A stretch of DNA of 64,000 nt, from NCBI GenBank assembly GCA_036365515.1, contig CM070873.1:44445157-44509156 (forward strand), given 5' to 3'. Below are positions 26,924-39,604 of this stretch, one piece after another. The position numbers and the translations under genes are program-made. The DNA comes from Torymus aiolomorphi. Taxonomy: Eukaryota; Arthropoda; Insecta; Hymenoptera; Torymidae. Under the pieces are notes generated by a model. It ran no database searches and was not told where the DNA came from. It saw only the letters and a list, made by a program, of their open reading frames with translations. Each line of letters begins with the position of its first letter. Position 1 is the first letter of the stretch.

Positions 26924-29453
26924 CTAAATCTGATCATCGCGACCTTTACCTAACACATACCTCACACATGCATTCTGCAGTCTTTGTAATCTGTTCCTCA
27001 ACTCTTGAGATGCATCAAGAACAACTATTGAGCAGTAACCCAGATGAGGGAACAACACCACAGCCCCCAGCTGTTTACGCAAGATCTCAGTAGTGTACCG
27101 ACGGAAAAAGCGTAAAGCAAACAATATACGATTAAATTTCTTTATAATATGATTCACATGTGCATTTTACGAAAGGTCAGCGTCTAGTACTACACCGAGA
27201 CTAGTGACGCTGTCGGAGAATAGGATAAAGGTACCATCTCCGAGGTCGATCGTCCCCGGCTCAGCGCTTGAATAAAAATCATTGACAAAATGATTTCCGC
27301 CGAAAACGATCGTCTTTGTTGTGAACTTATTAAGTTTAAGAAAGGCACCCTCACTGCTGCAGTAATAGAATGCCCGTGTTCCGGATAGGAATAAGCCGAT
27401 AGCCGAATAAGCGCGATGATGGCCGAAGTTTCAATCTAATTTGAAAATGTAGGTGTACCTCCGGGGCTGAGTAAACACCTGCATGAGTCGGCATTGCGAC
27501 TTATGGCTGTCAGGCTCTTAGTTGAGGGTGGCTTGACCGATCTCGGACAGTCATAGACCTCACCGGGAGCTTGCTCCGTATACCTAAAGGTCACCTCAGC
27601 GCGGGGAGACCGAAACATCGACCCGTGGCTTCAAGCTGCGCTGGCGAGGCCGTGGGAGGCGCCTTTGGTACACAGAGACGTACAAGTAGTATATGCTTAA
27701 TTATGTATAGTTAGTTCACGCATTCAGTCGCATCTGTGGGCTTCTAGGCTTTCAACGGCGAGCGTGTAGCGGCATGATTTAGCGATAAGAAATGCGTCAA
27801 AGGAAAGACTGATCGATGTGAGTGAGTTCTCTCGCCCCCTTCGCCCGAGATCCATGATATTGTAGTAATAACGTCAATAAATCAACTTGAAGCAATATTC
27901 TGATACCAAACTTAGTTGACTTTTGTTTATTTCAATTATGTGCCAAAATCACCTTTTATCCTGAACAGCCCACATCTAGACTATCTTTGGGTACTTGTAC
28001 GTAAACTTGCAAGTCATCTGATACAGTACAAATGCATGATGCATCCCGAGTCAAGGACACCACGTACGTCGTGTATGTATAGAAAAAACAACACGGATCC
28101 CAAAACTGATCCCTTTGGTATTCCGAGATTGGTGTTTAATCCCGAAGATAAACCTTGATGTTGTGTACACACATCGTTACCTACCAACAATGTATGAGCT
28201 TATCCACTGAAGAGCAGTTCTAGAGAAACCCATTCAGCCTTTCTTTTCTTCTCTTTTTATTATTGAATGTGGGTCTCCCTTTATTGGGGACCCGTATTGC
28301 TACAATACATATTAGTGTCCATGGGGACTTTGTACTATGTTTTCAGAATGGGCGAGGTTCCCGTATTGACCCTCAGTGATAGATTCTTGATTAGTGCACT
28401 CAGCGCATCTAGCTCACTAGCCTATCACAGATTATGTCGAGAACCTCAAGCACAACCCGGGAGAATAGTTTCAACCTTTCGAGAAGTCGAAAAGGAGAGA
28501 TTGTTTCGAATGCCTTGCCAAAGTCAAAGAGAAGGAGTAACGTGACGTATATCTTTTGACAATTTGAGTAATGCCATCTCAGTGGAGTGGTGTTTTTTGA
28601 AACCGATCTGCAGAGAATCAATGATTTTCTTTTGTATGAGAAACTCTTGCATCTGGTCCAGGGCTATCTTTTCCAAGACCTTTAAGAGAAAGCACAGGAT
28701 CGACATGCGCCTAAATTTTGATGGACTTTTAGGCGCTGTGCACTTTTTTAGAGGTGTTATGCGCGCCTTCTTCCAGAGGTCCGGAAAAATGCCCTGCGCA
28801 AATGAGCAGTTGAACAGCCGTACAATATGTTCCTCAATTAAGGGGAGGACTTTAGCCACAACAATTTGTAGAATCCCACCCTCATCACGCGTCTGAGACG
28901 AGAAATGGGATACTGCAAGCACGACATCATTTAAATATAAAAGCCTCTAAACTGGCAGTGTTCAAGAGATTCCTGCAGTCCCCATCCTAGTCCTGCGGCG
29001 AGACTGATACCCCAGCCAAATGCTGATTTAGCTCATCTGGTATCAAACCATTCAAATCCTCATTTGGTTTGGATATTAACCCCAGGTCTTTGAGCTCCTT
29101 CCAAACATTTCCATTTGCAAGAGCCTCTGATAAGCGGTGATGGTAATATGACGTCCTAGCTTGGGTTATGTAATCGTCAATAGTTTGTCGTAGCGTTAGG
29201 AACTGTTCTAGAAAATACAATAACTGTCTCCCGTCCTCATGTAACATTTATAAGCGGCGTCACGTTTCCGTTGTATTTGGGCTAGTTCCGCTCCAACCCA
29301 CGGCAGTTGATTCTTTCTCGTTCTTAAAATCTTAATTGGATGTTCTATTGCTTTTTTCAGGTTGTTGCAGAGGCAGCTAAGAGCGGTCTCTGTATCTATG
29401 CTGGTGTTGTTTGTACATAACGACCAATCACAAGCAGATAACATTTCAGCCAA
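26924..29453 (-). pseudogene. Reverse transcriptase pseudogene of the LINE
   Basis: Four separated reading-frame pieces (29453-29208, 29247-28987, 28922-28524, 28621-28409) plus 27157-26924 encode consecutive parts of one reverse transcriptase in different frames. The catalytic motif is altered: extra residues precede DDLQVYV where LYADD is expected. A stop lies in the thumb (LDADLS then stop). No function is retained. Confidence 0.75.
27371..27894 (+). mobile_element. Possible solo LTR inside the LINE
   Basis: This 524-bp segment interrupts the reverse-transcriptase text, starts TGCCCG and ends GAAGCA (the TG...CA rule of LTRs), and is more GC-rich than its host. It has TATGTATAG near 27704 followed about 25 bp later by a TTCAGTC initiator-like word, and AATAAA near 27876 close to the end. 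No clear target duplication is seen, so the boundaries and identity are uncertain. It has no coding frame of note. Confidence 0.35.
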
Positions 29454-29500
29454 TTGAGCTGAACTAATACCTTTATAATTTCTATATTCAATATGTCTTA

Positions 29501-32500
29501 TGTTATCCAGATGGCTGTTTTACACAGTGGCGGTATTGATGAAAATAAATGTCAATATCTTCAAAAAATAAGTAAAAATTAATAGCGTCAAGTATAATAA
29601 AATAAATAACAAAGGCAATTAGGCATAAAAAGTGGTAAATGCTAGTGAACGCATGGAGATAAATTAATTACAAGAACAAAAAACAAAACGCAGAGTGTTC
29701 GCTGAGATGAACGCTTACAAAGTTTTGTATCGCACACACATAACATTTGGGTAGTTACAATGATATAAAAGGCATATTAATTATCTGATGCTATCTTATA
29801 GCAGTGATTTCGAAGACGCAGTTTAAAACATGGACGTGAGTACAATTGGCGTAGGTCACAGTTTTTCCATAAAAGAGCGGAACCTATGATAAATGAAAAC
29901 GTGTACTAGTTAGTGCGCGCCCATTCGAGACAAAGAGGGAGAGAAAAAGAGAGAGAGAGAGAGCGAGTGAGTTCAGAAATAAATAATTTAATCCTGCTAG
30001 AGTGGTGGATCGGATTTTTAATTATCGTTAAAAGCAGAAAATGCATGCACTATAACGTAAATTACATTTCATTAATCCAAGGGAATTACAAATTCAAACG
30101 TGCTCATACGCTCGCGCGAGATTAAGCGCGTAAATCGTTCGCGAAAACGCGAAAACACTGAATAATGCAGAATAATCGTTTCGATTTCGCGCATATATAT
30201 GTACACACCACACACACACACACGCACACACATACTCCTCTGCCATCATAATTTACACGTAATTACGCGCTCTCGTAACCATATATCGGATTACCCGCGA
30301 GAAAAAACATGCAAAACTCTCTCTCTGTATACATATATTCTCAATCACGGCGTACTCCTATTTACAGAAAAATTCATTAACCCGCCGGGTATTAATAACC
30401 ACATCGCGCGCGGTCCCCGCATAATGCCTCTCTCCCCCTACACAGAGGACGTTTACCGCGGTTAAAGATTTAAAATTCATAACTTTGAAGGATCCAGCCC
30501 GCGTATACGCGATGGCTTAATTGGCCGTCGTCGTTGTCGTCGGCGCTGCAGGCGATCGGGAAAGATTACAAGTGCGCACAAGGTCGTGAGAAGCGCCACC
30601 GCCGCGGTGTCATCGTCCCTCTCTCGTGCGTATATACATGTGTGCGGCAGCATCGCGCAGGGCTTGTATATATATATATACATGCGTATAGAGTCACTTT
30701 CCTCGCGGCACCGCGGGAGTTCTCTCGTCGCCGTCGTCTTAATTAAGACGAGCTGCCTGTGTGGATGTGTGTGACAGGCGCGCGGTGAGGCTTATAGCGT
30801 TGTTATTGGGAGGAGCAGTGCGGATTTACGACGGTGCGCGCGAAAATCCGGATAATGAGAGTCGGGGAAGGGACGATTAATTTTAAATTAAGGGCGCGGT
30901 AATTGCCGGTGGCTAATTGGGATAAGGAGGGGGGTAATGTGTCAAGGGGGGAGGCTGTTTTGGTTGTCGTGTGTATGTGTGTGTGCACTGAGAAAGGAAG
31001 GAAGGAAGGTTGTTTGTGCGAGGAGCGCAGGCTTGTACAGAGGGCAATTTAGAAGATGACTTGAGTACGCTGCATCTTGAACTCGTTTAGAACGAGGGCT
31101 TGTTTGATTTTAAATGAGTTCAAAGTTTTCGGAATTGAGTTGATTACGGAGGCTTCCCAGAAGAAAACAAGGGGGTTCGTGCTTGAGGCTCGAATATAGA
31201 GTATTTCCATATAGATTGGATTTATAAAGTCGAATTCGGGGTTATATAGCGTTGCTTCATTGTGAAAGGATTATTTTGAAAAATCAATTTAGTTGAACTG
31301 CTTGTTCCCTTTAAAACTCATTTGATATAAATTTTGAAAGCTTGCGGGGATTTTAAAACGGTGGTCTAGCCTCAGATGCATGTTAGGTTTTCCTTTTTAC
31401 GGGTCAGCGACGTTTGTTGACAAACTTTTAGTATTTTACGAATAAGAGTGCATACAAATATTTGCTCCAACGTATGGTCGCAGTCGGACTTGTTCCCTTG
31501 TTTACGTAAAACCCTTAAACGTGAATTTACAAATGCATAAAATCGTCAAGTTTCCGGACGACTGGTTGTATTTTTAGAATCTTTTAAATTATTATACAAA
31601 AGCATTTTCTCAATCAGGCACGTGCGAACATTTGTAATCAGTCACGCCGATAAAAATACTTAGTTTACCGCCACCTACGTGCCAGGAAACCCCCCATTCA
31701 TCACATTCCCCACATTTAAATAGATTTAGCTTAAAAGCCTAACTGTTGCTGACAAACGGCTCCTAAATTATTTGTCAAACAACCGCAGACATAACGTATA
31801 CTTCACGGATGACATTTACACTCCGCATTCGTTAGCCAGCGCGCGAGCCTCACATTTTCCCAACTTAAATGGAGACCTTAACGTAAACGAACAATCCCCA
31901 CCGCGATATCGCGCACACACTGACGCGAAACTTCTCTTTCACGCATACCACCATCCCTGTGCCATCCACACACATACAGAGCCATTGCGCCTCGGCCCCT
32001 CGCACTTGTTGAGCCACAGCAGCACCCGCTCGCTATAGCTCGCTGGCGCGAATAGTAATCATCATATCCCGGGTATATAACAACCTGCGCCACGCTGCTG
32101 CCGCTGCGGCGGCAAGGCAGTGCACATGCACGCTTCCGGGTTCCTCGGGGATCCGGTTTCCCTTCCCGGCCGCTCGAGCGTAAAATTTCGCGGACGTGTG
32201 TATGTGTATATGTACAAAGTGTCCGGGCACTTTGTGTGCTAGCTGGAGAGCGAGCGAGAGCGGCATTTCATACCGCATACTTCCGAGGCTCTGGCATTAG
32301 CATTAGAAGCCGAGCGAGTGCTGCTGAGGAATGCTACCCGCGAGAGAGAGAGAGAGAGAGAGAGAGAGATTCTCGCTTTTCTCGTGTGGAGCTGGAAATG
32401 TGCGACAAATTCCGGGGAGAGGTGGGATGGGGGAAGGAGGGTAATATGGAAATTCTCGGGGTATTGGATGTGTGAGGAGGGAATGTGGGCAAAGAGGTGG

Positions 32501-32697
32501 CGGAGTGTGAGAAAACGTTGCTGCTAAAAGGTCGTGGAGATGACAGCGGGGTAAACGTAGTGCGAATGGGTGCAGAGATTTGGTTAAAAGGTGTTTATAT
32601 TTTTGTTTAAGTATCATAAAAGGGTGTTGTTGTTTTTACGAGAGTATAAACTATCTAGTTCCTTTATTATTAAAGTAAAAATAAAGATCTGGCAGAC
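29501..32697. other. Non-coding block
   Basis: No gene is visible. CpG-rich parts (29900-31000, 31700-32530) alternate with AT-rich DNA. (GA)n tracts lie near 29938-29963 and 32341-32369, and (CA)n near 30206-30231. TATATAAC near 32072 resembles a TATA box with no exon to attach it to. Confidence 0.5.
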
Positions 32698-33250
32698 CCT
32701 GGTAGAAATTAGTCCAGTCAAAATGGGCAGGAAAACAGAAACTGGCCATTGGAAATGGCTAGTTATTAGACACAAGTATAACGCTTTTTTCCATCAACTT
32801 CTCCCATTTTATGGAATGGCCCTAGCCCCAAAATCTTTACATTAAAATTTTATAACAATTTAATCAGATATTGTAAAACTTATACTCTTGAGAGATAGTT
32901 TACCGGGATATAAACAAAATTTAGTAGTCTTTGTACTATTTACAGCTTTATTCTATAAGATATAAACCAAAATCACTATTTTGCCACGTGACTCTATCTA
33001 TCTCACTCATCGCCATAACAAATCGCTTGTTACTAGATTTTTAATGACTTTGCCGGCTAGCTATTTTAACTAGTATTAAAATGCCAAATTAATAGACAGT
33101 ACAACATTTTGACCATTTCTGCAACCAATAAATGTGAAAAATAGGTTAAAAAAATTGTTACATTTATGGTAGAAAACTGCGATACCATTTTTTTGCCATC
33201 TTGGTTCAAACTAGCCATTTACTACCTAAAAAATGATAATTGTATACAAT
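32698..33250. mobile_element. CCCTGGTAGAAATT element, right end not found
   Basis: It starts CCCTGGTAGAAATTAGTC, the same terminus as at 17180 and 53455, and has a CTCTATCTATCTCACTCATCGCCATAA block like its relatives. I could not find the inverted right terminus, so the end is approximate and the copy is probably truncated. Confidence 0.4.
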
Positions 33251-34530
33251 TTCTTTTGTTGTTTAATTAATCTGTAAAACAAGCTAACTTGTGGCAGTAA
33301 GTATAATATGTACGTAGCCGCAAATTATTATTTGCATATTATAGTATCATATCAAAACCTCAAAAATAATGACAATTTTCTTATACAAAACGGCGACCAT
33401 AATTACAATTTAATAAAAACCGACTTGCGGCCAGTAGACGCAGCCTAAACCGCACCTCATCCGCCACTCAACGAGATTCACCTCAAAAAGTACGACTGTC
33501 TCTTCCCATACTCCCGAAATACACGCGGCGTCCGCAGAACATAGCCTCGCGAGCCCGAGATAATAATTGCCGCGACCCCGCGCTATAATAAACGTGGCTT
33601 AATGCTTTACGATGGAGAACAGCTACTCCGTGTGAAATATTGATCCTGTTTCCTTAATAATGCAGAAAAAAAAGAGGAGCAGCATATTACCGCGGTTCTC
33701 GTCATTTTTCTAACGGTCCTCGCCACATACACACACCGCCGTTGATCCCTTTCGCGTCAAACTCGCAACAATTATTATTACTCCGCCGCCGTCGGATTGT
33801 TTCTATTCTCGGCCTCCTATACAGGACGTCGTTTTGAAGCGCGCGATGACACTGTAAAGCGTAGTGAAAAGCGGACTCCCGCCCACCCACGAGGCTACCT
33901 GTCTCTCCATTCGCTCTTTTGCAAACAGCGAAGCGAGAGAATTTCACCCTTTCTTTTCTTTTTCTTTTCTTTCAATTAACCTTCGCGGCTGCAATCGCGT
34001 GTACATAATACTTCCTACTCGGCAATTTTTTTCACCTCGTAACGTCGACGAGGAAAGTATACAGACACGTACTCGCGCTGTATAACTGAAATCTCTCTCT
34101 GCGGCGAGTGAGCGCGCGGTCTCATTAGCATATCTCCTCGGCCTGGATTATTAAGTGGATAAGGAGCCGGCGAGACACGCGATGCGCAATAAAGTTGCGC
34201 GTTTACCGCGTTTACGCACCACGTGTGCCAATTATTACACGGGAGTGCATAAGCGTAATGCGCGCGCGCGCGCGGCGATGTAGCGGAACCGACTTGCGCC
34301 CCCCCGTGGATGTGCATGCGAGTACATAACAATGCGCAATTGCCGCCGCCGCTGCACGCGCGGTTTCCTTGTATACTTTTCTTTTGCTCGCGCTCGCTAT
34401 GCGGCCTCTTTCGTCATTGCGTGGTGTGACGGTAAGTAGCCACGCCGGTTTTTTTTTTTTATTTTTTTAATAATCGATTGGGATTGGAGGTGGCGCGGGA
34501 TGAAAACAGAGGGTTTGTTTGTAGAATATA
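33251..34530. other. Non-coding block, AT-rich then CpG-rich
   Basis: No supported gene. A GTAAGT donor-like site at 34432 follows a short ATG frame from 34332; see findings. Confidence 0.5.
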
Positions 34531-34763
34531 CACTGAGAAAAATGACGTATTAAAAATTACTATAATATATAGGAACGTAGGGACAAATCTCAAATATCAA
34601 AATTTTTACTATATTTTATAGGAAAAATTGATATATACATAATAAAAATTGCTATTTACATAGTAATTTTTACTGTAAAATATAGTAATAATTTTAATAT
34701 TTGAAATTTGTGTCCACGTTCCTATATATTACAGTAATTTTTAATACATCATTTTTCTCAGTG
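34531..34763. mobile_element. 233-bp MITE with CACTGAGAAAAATGA ends, TA duplication
   Basis: The ends CACTGAGAAAAATGA and TCATTTTTCTCAGTG are inverted and flanked by TA. The inverted repeats run about 50 bp, through ATATATAGGAACGT, and further palindromy fills most of the element. No coding capacity. Confidence 0.85.
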
Positions 34764-35918
34764 TAAAATTAATGTATAGTATAGTAGTATGTAATAATAT
34801 CGTTGTGATGTTATAACATTGTTATAATAATATTGATATTGATATGATGTTGTAACATTGTAACAATATTGATACAGTATTGTAATATTATTGCAAGCAA
34901 ACATAATTTGTTCTATTTTGCAATAATAAATATAAAACACAAAAAATATGGTGGTAACCAGATTTTCATTCATTTTTTCACTATAAATACACTTAAGCTG
35001 TAAACTTGTTTTTACTTCAGTACATTAATTTTTTCCCCCAAGGATGGATTTAAAATTAAACCAATCCTTGATAGACTTTAAATTTTATTTTTCACAAAGT
35101 ACACAGCTTCCATAAATCGAAGTAAATAAAAGTTAGCTCGTGCGCGAACGTTTTAAGCCTTCCGGCCACGTGGTAATCGGCTTGCGAGTGCCACGTAAAA
35201 ATCGATGCGGGAATTTCTATAAACCTAGCTCTCATCCGCTCAGAATGTGATTTCAATTTTCCATGGGACTTTATTAAACGAAAATATTTAGGATAGCTGG
35301 CGTAATCCCATAAAGTATGGCCTCTACCCCGAGAAAATACTAACTACCCAACTTCGATTGAAATAACTTCGCGATTCGGCTCGTGAAAGAGAGAAGCTTA
35401 GCTCTCTTGGCAGTTATTATGCGCCGATGCAGTAATACGTTCTCAAAGCCCGCATTCACAGCAGTCCTTCTATATAATATAATATATAATAAGCTAAAAA
35501 TTCGAAAGCTATTTAATTATCACGATCAAACGCGTCTATATACCTTTTGTCGAAAACTCTTCATTAAATTCAGCCAGAGGGTGATATGCCGCAGCTTCTA
35601 TATATAATGTTCAGTCCCGTTATCCAGTCGGGCATACAAAAGGCGCCGTTTCACCCTTTGACGTGTGCGCAGGCGCACGACGACACGAATTACGTAATCC
35701 GTTGAATGCGACAGCACCGCGTGGAGATATCTTTATCATTCCACGAGAGCAAGCCAATTTGCGCGTAAAATTCGCGTTCAAGCCGAGCCGAAACGTGGAT
35801 TTGTTTGCGTGGGAGAGCAGAAATAGAGAGATTACGTTGCCAAAGCCTTATTAGCAGTTGTCGAAACGCATACCGTATATGTAACAATAATTTATTGTGC
35901 AAAACGAGATGGCTTTAA
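34764..35918. other. Non-coding stretch
   Basis: No gene is visible. ATTGTAACA/TGTTATAA-rich DNA at about 34800-34910 gives way to mixed sequence with no terminal repeats that I can see. Confidence 0.5.
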
Positions 35919-36314
35919 GGATGTTATGGTTATATCGTCCCTGCCAAAAGTTAGTTTTTATCGTTAGAACTGCGATAAATAACTATATGGAATAGTTATC
36001 GATTTTTCCGTCTAGTACGTCTATACGGAAATGAAATACGAATATTTATAATAATATTTTTATAGCTTATAGCTTATAGCTTATAGCTTTAAAAATCAGG
36101 AATCGAAGCTTTAAAGATTTTAAAGACTTTGATAAAATAATGAAACTTTGTTAATTTTGCTTCGATTCCTGATTTTTAAAGCTTTCAATATTCGTATTTC
36201 ATTTCCGTATAGAAGTACTGGACGGAAAAATCGTTAAATATTCCATATAATTATTTATCGTAGTTCTAACGCTAAAAACTAACTTTCGACAGGGACGATA
36301 TAGCCATAACATCT
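35919..36314. mobile_element. TTAA-flanked palindromic element
   Basis: The arms (TTAA)GGATGTTATGG...ATATCGTCCCTG and its inverse ending CCATAACATCT(TTAA) pair over most of the 396-bp length; GGAAATGAAATACGAATATT is mirrored near 36190. TTAA on both sides suggests piggyBac-type insertion, which is inference from the target site alone. TATAGCT repeats (36062-36089) lie near the centre. Confidence 0.7.
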
Positions 36315-36798
36315 TTAAAATATTGCTATAGGCAAGTGGATGACGTGCAGGAGGAGGGGGAGGTAAACGCAGTATAAAACAATTGAACGTTTTATTTGGT
36401 CTGTCGGTTTAGACGTATTTTTCGCTATAATGTGTCGAATGTTTAAAAATGTACGGTAAAAGTGAAAAAGCGTTTATGTCGAAATGTCGATACTAACGGA
36501 TAAATAAGAATTACCTATTATTATGGGGTATTATTAACAGCACTTTTTTTAAAAATATTGTTTGAATATGAACAGACTGATTAATTAAAATGTAAGAATA
36601 ATACGATAACATAAAGTTATATCTCTATCATCTGATCCGCCCTTTCTATGATCATGAAAAATGGGGGCTTCCTGTTTTATTCTCTACTAACACTGGTTTC
36701 TTCGTTTGCAAAATATTAACTTAGCGCGGCACTTGAATAAAACTATGATGATGTTTGTATAAGTTCAAATGCGAAATACCTATCCTTAACCTTCTAAA
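36315..36798. other. Non-coding stretch
   Basis: No gene or repeat structure recognised. AT-rich. Confidence 0.5.
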
Positions 36799-37541
36799 TA
36801 GGGATGCACGAATACTCAACTCGACGTGTTTGAACAGTATCAAACTATTTTTTCGAACTCGAGTCGAATACTTGATACTTTGAACTGTTCAACATCATAC
36901 GAATTACTCGTACACAATCGAACTGTTCGGACCAAATGAACTACTCGGACGTGATCGAATTACTCGATTTAGTCGAACTGTTCGAACCATGTCGAACTAT
37001 TCGATTTCTTCGAACTGTTCGAACCAGATCGGACTGTTCGATTTCATCGAACTGTTCGACCGAAGTCGGACTATTCGGTTTTGGCGAACCGTTCGAACCA
37101 GGTTTTGAAATTGTCATTCAATGAAATAATTTTGAAAACTGAAAAAATAGTATTTTACTAATTATTATGAAATAAATATCACAGTCATAAGTGGAATTTT
37201 AATTCTACTGTATAGAGGACGAAATTTAAAGTAAAAAAATGTGCGTAGGAAGTATAATAATAGAATAAAACAGATTTTACATATGCATGATAGAGAAAAA
37301 AAGCTACAAGCCGGGCTTCAAATAGTTCCATCATATCGAACAGTTCGATATTTTCGAACTATTCAATCGGACTTTGAACAGTTCGATCACTTCGGACCGT
37401 TCGATTATGTCGAACAGTTCGATCATTTTGAACTATTCGATTGAAGTTCGAGTAGTTCGATATTTTCGAGTAATAGGTCCGAGTTCGTCGAGTCGAGAAT
37501 TCAGACCGAGTAGTTCGAATTTCGAACAGTCCCCCTACTTA
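36799..37541. mobile_element. hAT-like MITE with TTCGAACAGTTCGAA subrepeats
   Basis: The 8-bp direct repeats CTTCTAAA at 36791-36798 and 37542-37549 flank the segment, the duplication size of hAT elements. The left end TAGGGATGCACGAATAC resembles hAT termini; the right end contains ACAGTCCCCCTA. Inside are two blocks (36810-37105, 37330-37530) of degenerate TCGAACTGTTCGA palindromes about 13-20 bp apart. It ends only about 70 bp before the splice acceptor of the exon at 37612. No transposase is present. Confidence 0.6.
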
Positions 37542-37611
37542 CTTCTAAAAGCGAAACTCACAAATATTTCCATACCATTTCTCACCTCTTTCGTTCTCAT
37601 CACTTTTACAG

Positions 37612-37866
37612 ACCGGAGTCCGATTGCCGGAGGGCGCGAGCGCCGCCCTGGCGAAGCCCACCAAGTACCACTACTACCCGCACAACCAGCACATCTACCT
37701 GCTGCCGGAGTGCGCGGTACAACAGGTCTGCAACGCCGTCTACGTGCGGCTCAACTTCACCCAGCCGCTGTGCGCCTGTCCGGGACGCTACCGCGACCCC
37801 TGCAGCGCCTCCCTCGACAGCGACGATCTTCACACCACCGAGCTCGTCACGGATTCCCGTAACAAG
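37612..37866 (+). CDS. Argos/giant-lens-like secreted protein, internal exon (first one seen)
   Basis: Exon of 85 codons, phase 0 at both ends, bounded by acceptor TTTTACAG and donor GTATAT. It encodes an N-terminal linker ending HIYLLPEC, then cysteines at codons 34, 40, 54, 56 and 64 of the exon and an N-glycosylation site NFT at 48. The pattern LPxC-x5-C-x13-CxCP resembles the cysteine-paired hairpin modules of Argos, the secreted antagonist that binds EGF-receptor ligands; this comparison is from memory of the family and the residues between cysteines differ. It could be an Argos paralogue or another secreted protein with the same fold. High GC and clean phase support a real exon. No start codon or signal peptide is here, so at least one 5' exon is missing. 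Confidence 0.75.
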
Positions 37867-38770
37867 GTATATAATACGCCTGGAATGTGTGTATGCGGTT
37901 TTTGCTGCGTGTGTACAATACAAGTGCGCCTTTTTTTGCTTCTGTCGGGACTCGCGTTTTTCGGGCAGACTGAGAGGAGAGCAGGAATTCCGCGTATTAA
38001 CTGTTTGGGTCATATACGTGACTCGCTGTATGGTCGAGCGGGCTAGTCGCCTTTGTGGCTTGTTAACTGTAAATTCACGAAAATTCTGATGTAAGCATGA
38101 GCCAATTAGCGGCTGTTTCGTGCGAGAGATAATACTCGTTGGCAAATTAATTACTATTACACGGAATTAGCTTGGAATTTAAAACGATTCTATTAAGGGT
38201 TTGGAGTCAATTAAGCGAGCATAAATACATGGGTTAATAGGATTTATTGTGGGCTCGTGTCATTAATATTGATAAAATTAAACGTTGATTTGTATAAGAT
38301 TGATCGCGCGGTATTAAATTAAAGATAGATTAATTTTACAGGGAGTATTTTTTTATGCGTAATCACTTACGTCATTAGTCAGAGGCGCGTCTAAGAAACG
38401 AAACGTGACGTTTATTGAGGTACCATTACGTTAAACTAACCTATTATTATACTTTAAACGTATTTTTATACTTTGAGCAATAAATATTTTTATGGCGCTA
38501 TGGTTAGAATTCAAAATTTACGCTTCGACCGTTTTATTTTAATTTCCAAGAACTCATATACTACGTTGAAGTCGGTATATATGCAAGGCATTGTTTTCTC
38601 TTAAAAATTATTGCATAAACGCAGGCAGAAAAAATACTAAAAATTTTTCTCTAATTTACGAAGCTGCGTATACTCGGGTCAAAATTTTCTAGGAAATTTT
38701 AAAAGTTTTACCTGTTAAGATACGTAAGTCTTCGGTTATCTACACGGTAAACTTTACTGACGACATTTAA
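37867..38770. other. Start of the 13.1-kb intron
   Basis: This intron runs from 37867 to 50991 between phase-0 exon ends. Its first 0.9 kb holds no gene or clear repeat. Most of the remainder is transposon sequence listed separately. Confidence 0.6.
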
Positions 38771-39545
38771 GGTGGTTTTCCTCGGACTCCCTAGTCAAAG
38801 CAGTGCTAAATGTAGAAGTTACCTAAAATTAAAAAAAAAAAAACATAGTTGCAATGTGAGATAGTTAATGTATTATAAATAAAGTGTATTTAACATGATT
38901 AAGATAACGTTTTTCACAAAATGACGATTTTCTAGAAACTCTAGGTATCATCACTACAAACAATTGTTGATAAATCACCGGAATCTTTTTTGTTTCTCAA
39001 CCGATTTTAGTTTTCAAGGTCTCATTTTCCTCCTTAGGAAATTTCATGGGGATCACTTGCGGAAGGAAAAATTAAAAATTATTCAAAACTCAGAAAGTTA
39101 TAGATAATTGTTCATAAATTCATGCACGTCGTTAAGAAAATATATTTTTTTAACTGGCTATAACTTTCTGAGTTTTGAATAATTTTTAATTTTTCCTTCC
39201 GCAAGTCCCCATAAAATTACTTAAGGAGCAAAATGAGACCTTGAAAACTAAAATCGGTTGAGAAACAAAAAAGATTTCGTTGATTTATCAATAATTGTTT
39301 GTAGTGACAATATCTAGTTTCTAGAATATTGCCATTTTGTGAAAAAAGTTTTTTTTTGTTTTTTTTTTTTTTTTTTATTTTTGTTTGAAAAAATCTTAGT
39401 CATGTTAAATACACTTTATTTATAATACATTGACTATCTCTATCATTTTAAATAAATAAATCACATTACAAGTATGATTTTTTTAAATTTTAGGTAACAT
39501 CTTCATTTAGCACTGCTTTGACTAGAAAGTCCGAGGAGAACCACC
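38771..39545. mobile_element. TTAA-flanked foldback, GGTGGTT ends
   Basis: (TTAA)GGTGGTTTTCCTCGGACT on the left is mirrored by AGTCCGAGGAGAACCACC(TTAA) on the right. The arms continue through CAAAGCAGTGCTAAATG and a second mirrored pair around GAAAACTAAAATCGGTTGAG. Nearly the whole 775 bp is palindromic. TTAA flanks suggest piggyBac-type insertion. No protein is encoded. Confidence 0.75.
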
Positions 39546-39604
39546 TTAAATGTCATATTTATCATTAAGAAACAATACTTCACAAAAGAAAAATGTTTTA
39601 TTAA

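Larger units (their letters stand above)
26385..29500 (-). mobile_element. Decayed LINE (non-LTR retrotransposon)
   Basis: Read on the - strand from about 29500, fragments follow the order of a LINE second ORF: linker with LPWVGAELAQIQRKRDAAY, reverse-transcriptase fingers with SKFRRMSILCFLLKVLEKI and IGFKKHHSTEMALL, palm with LLLLFDFGKAFETI, a YADD-like DDLQVYVQVP, then thumb with SVTSLGVVLDADL and RLQRLQNACVRYVLG. The 3' end near 26385 has AATAAATAAA and a short CAAT-repeat tail. Frameshifts and stops show it is dead. A 0.5-kb GC-richer insertion interrupts the palm-to-thumb region. It looks Jockey- or CR1-like; the clade is tentative. Confidence 0.8.

Noticed and set aside
26695..27093. 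132-codon + strand frame
   Set aside because: It is the antisense shadow of the LINE reverse-transcriptase C-terminus.
37374..37862. 162-codon + strand frame over the Argos-like exon
   Set aside because: Wrong frame: the spliced frame has conserved cysteine spacing and matching exon phases.
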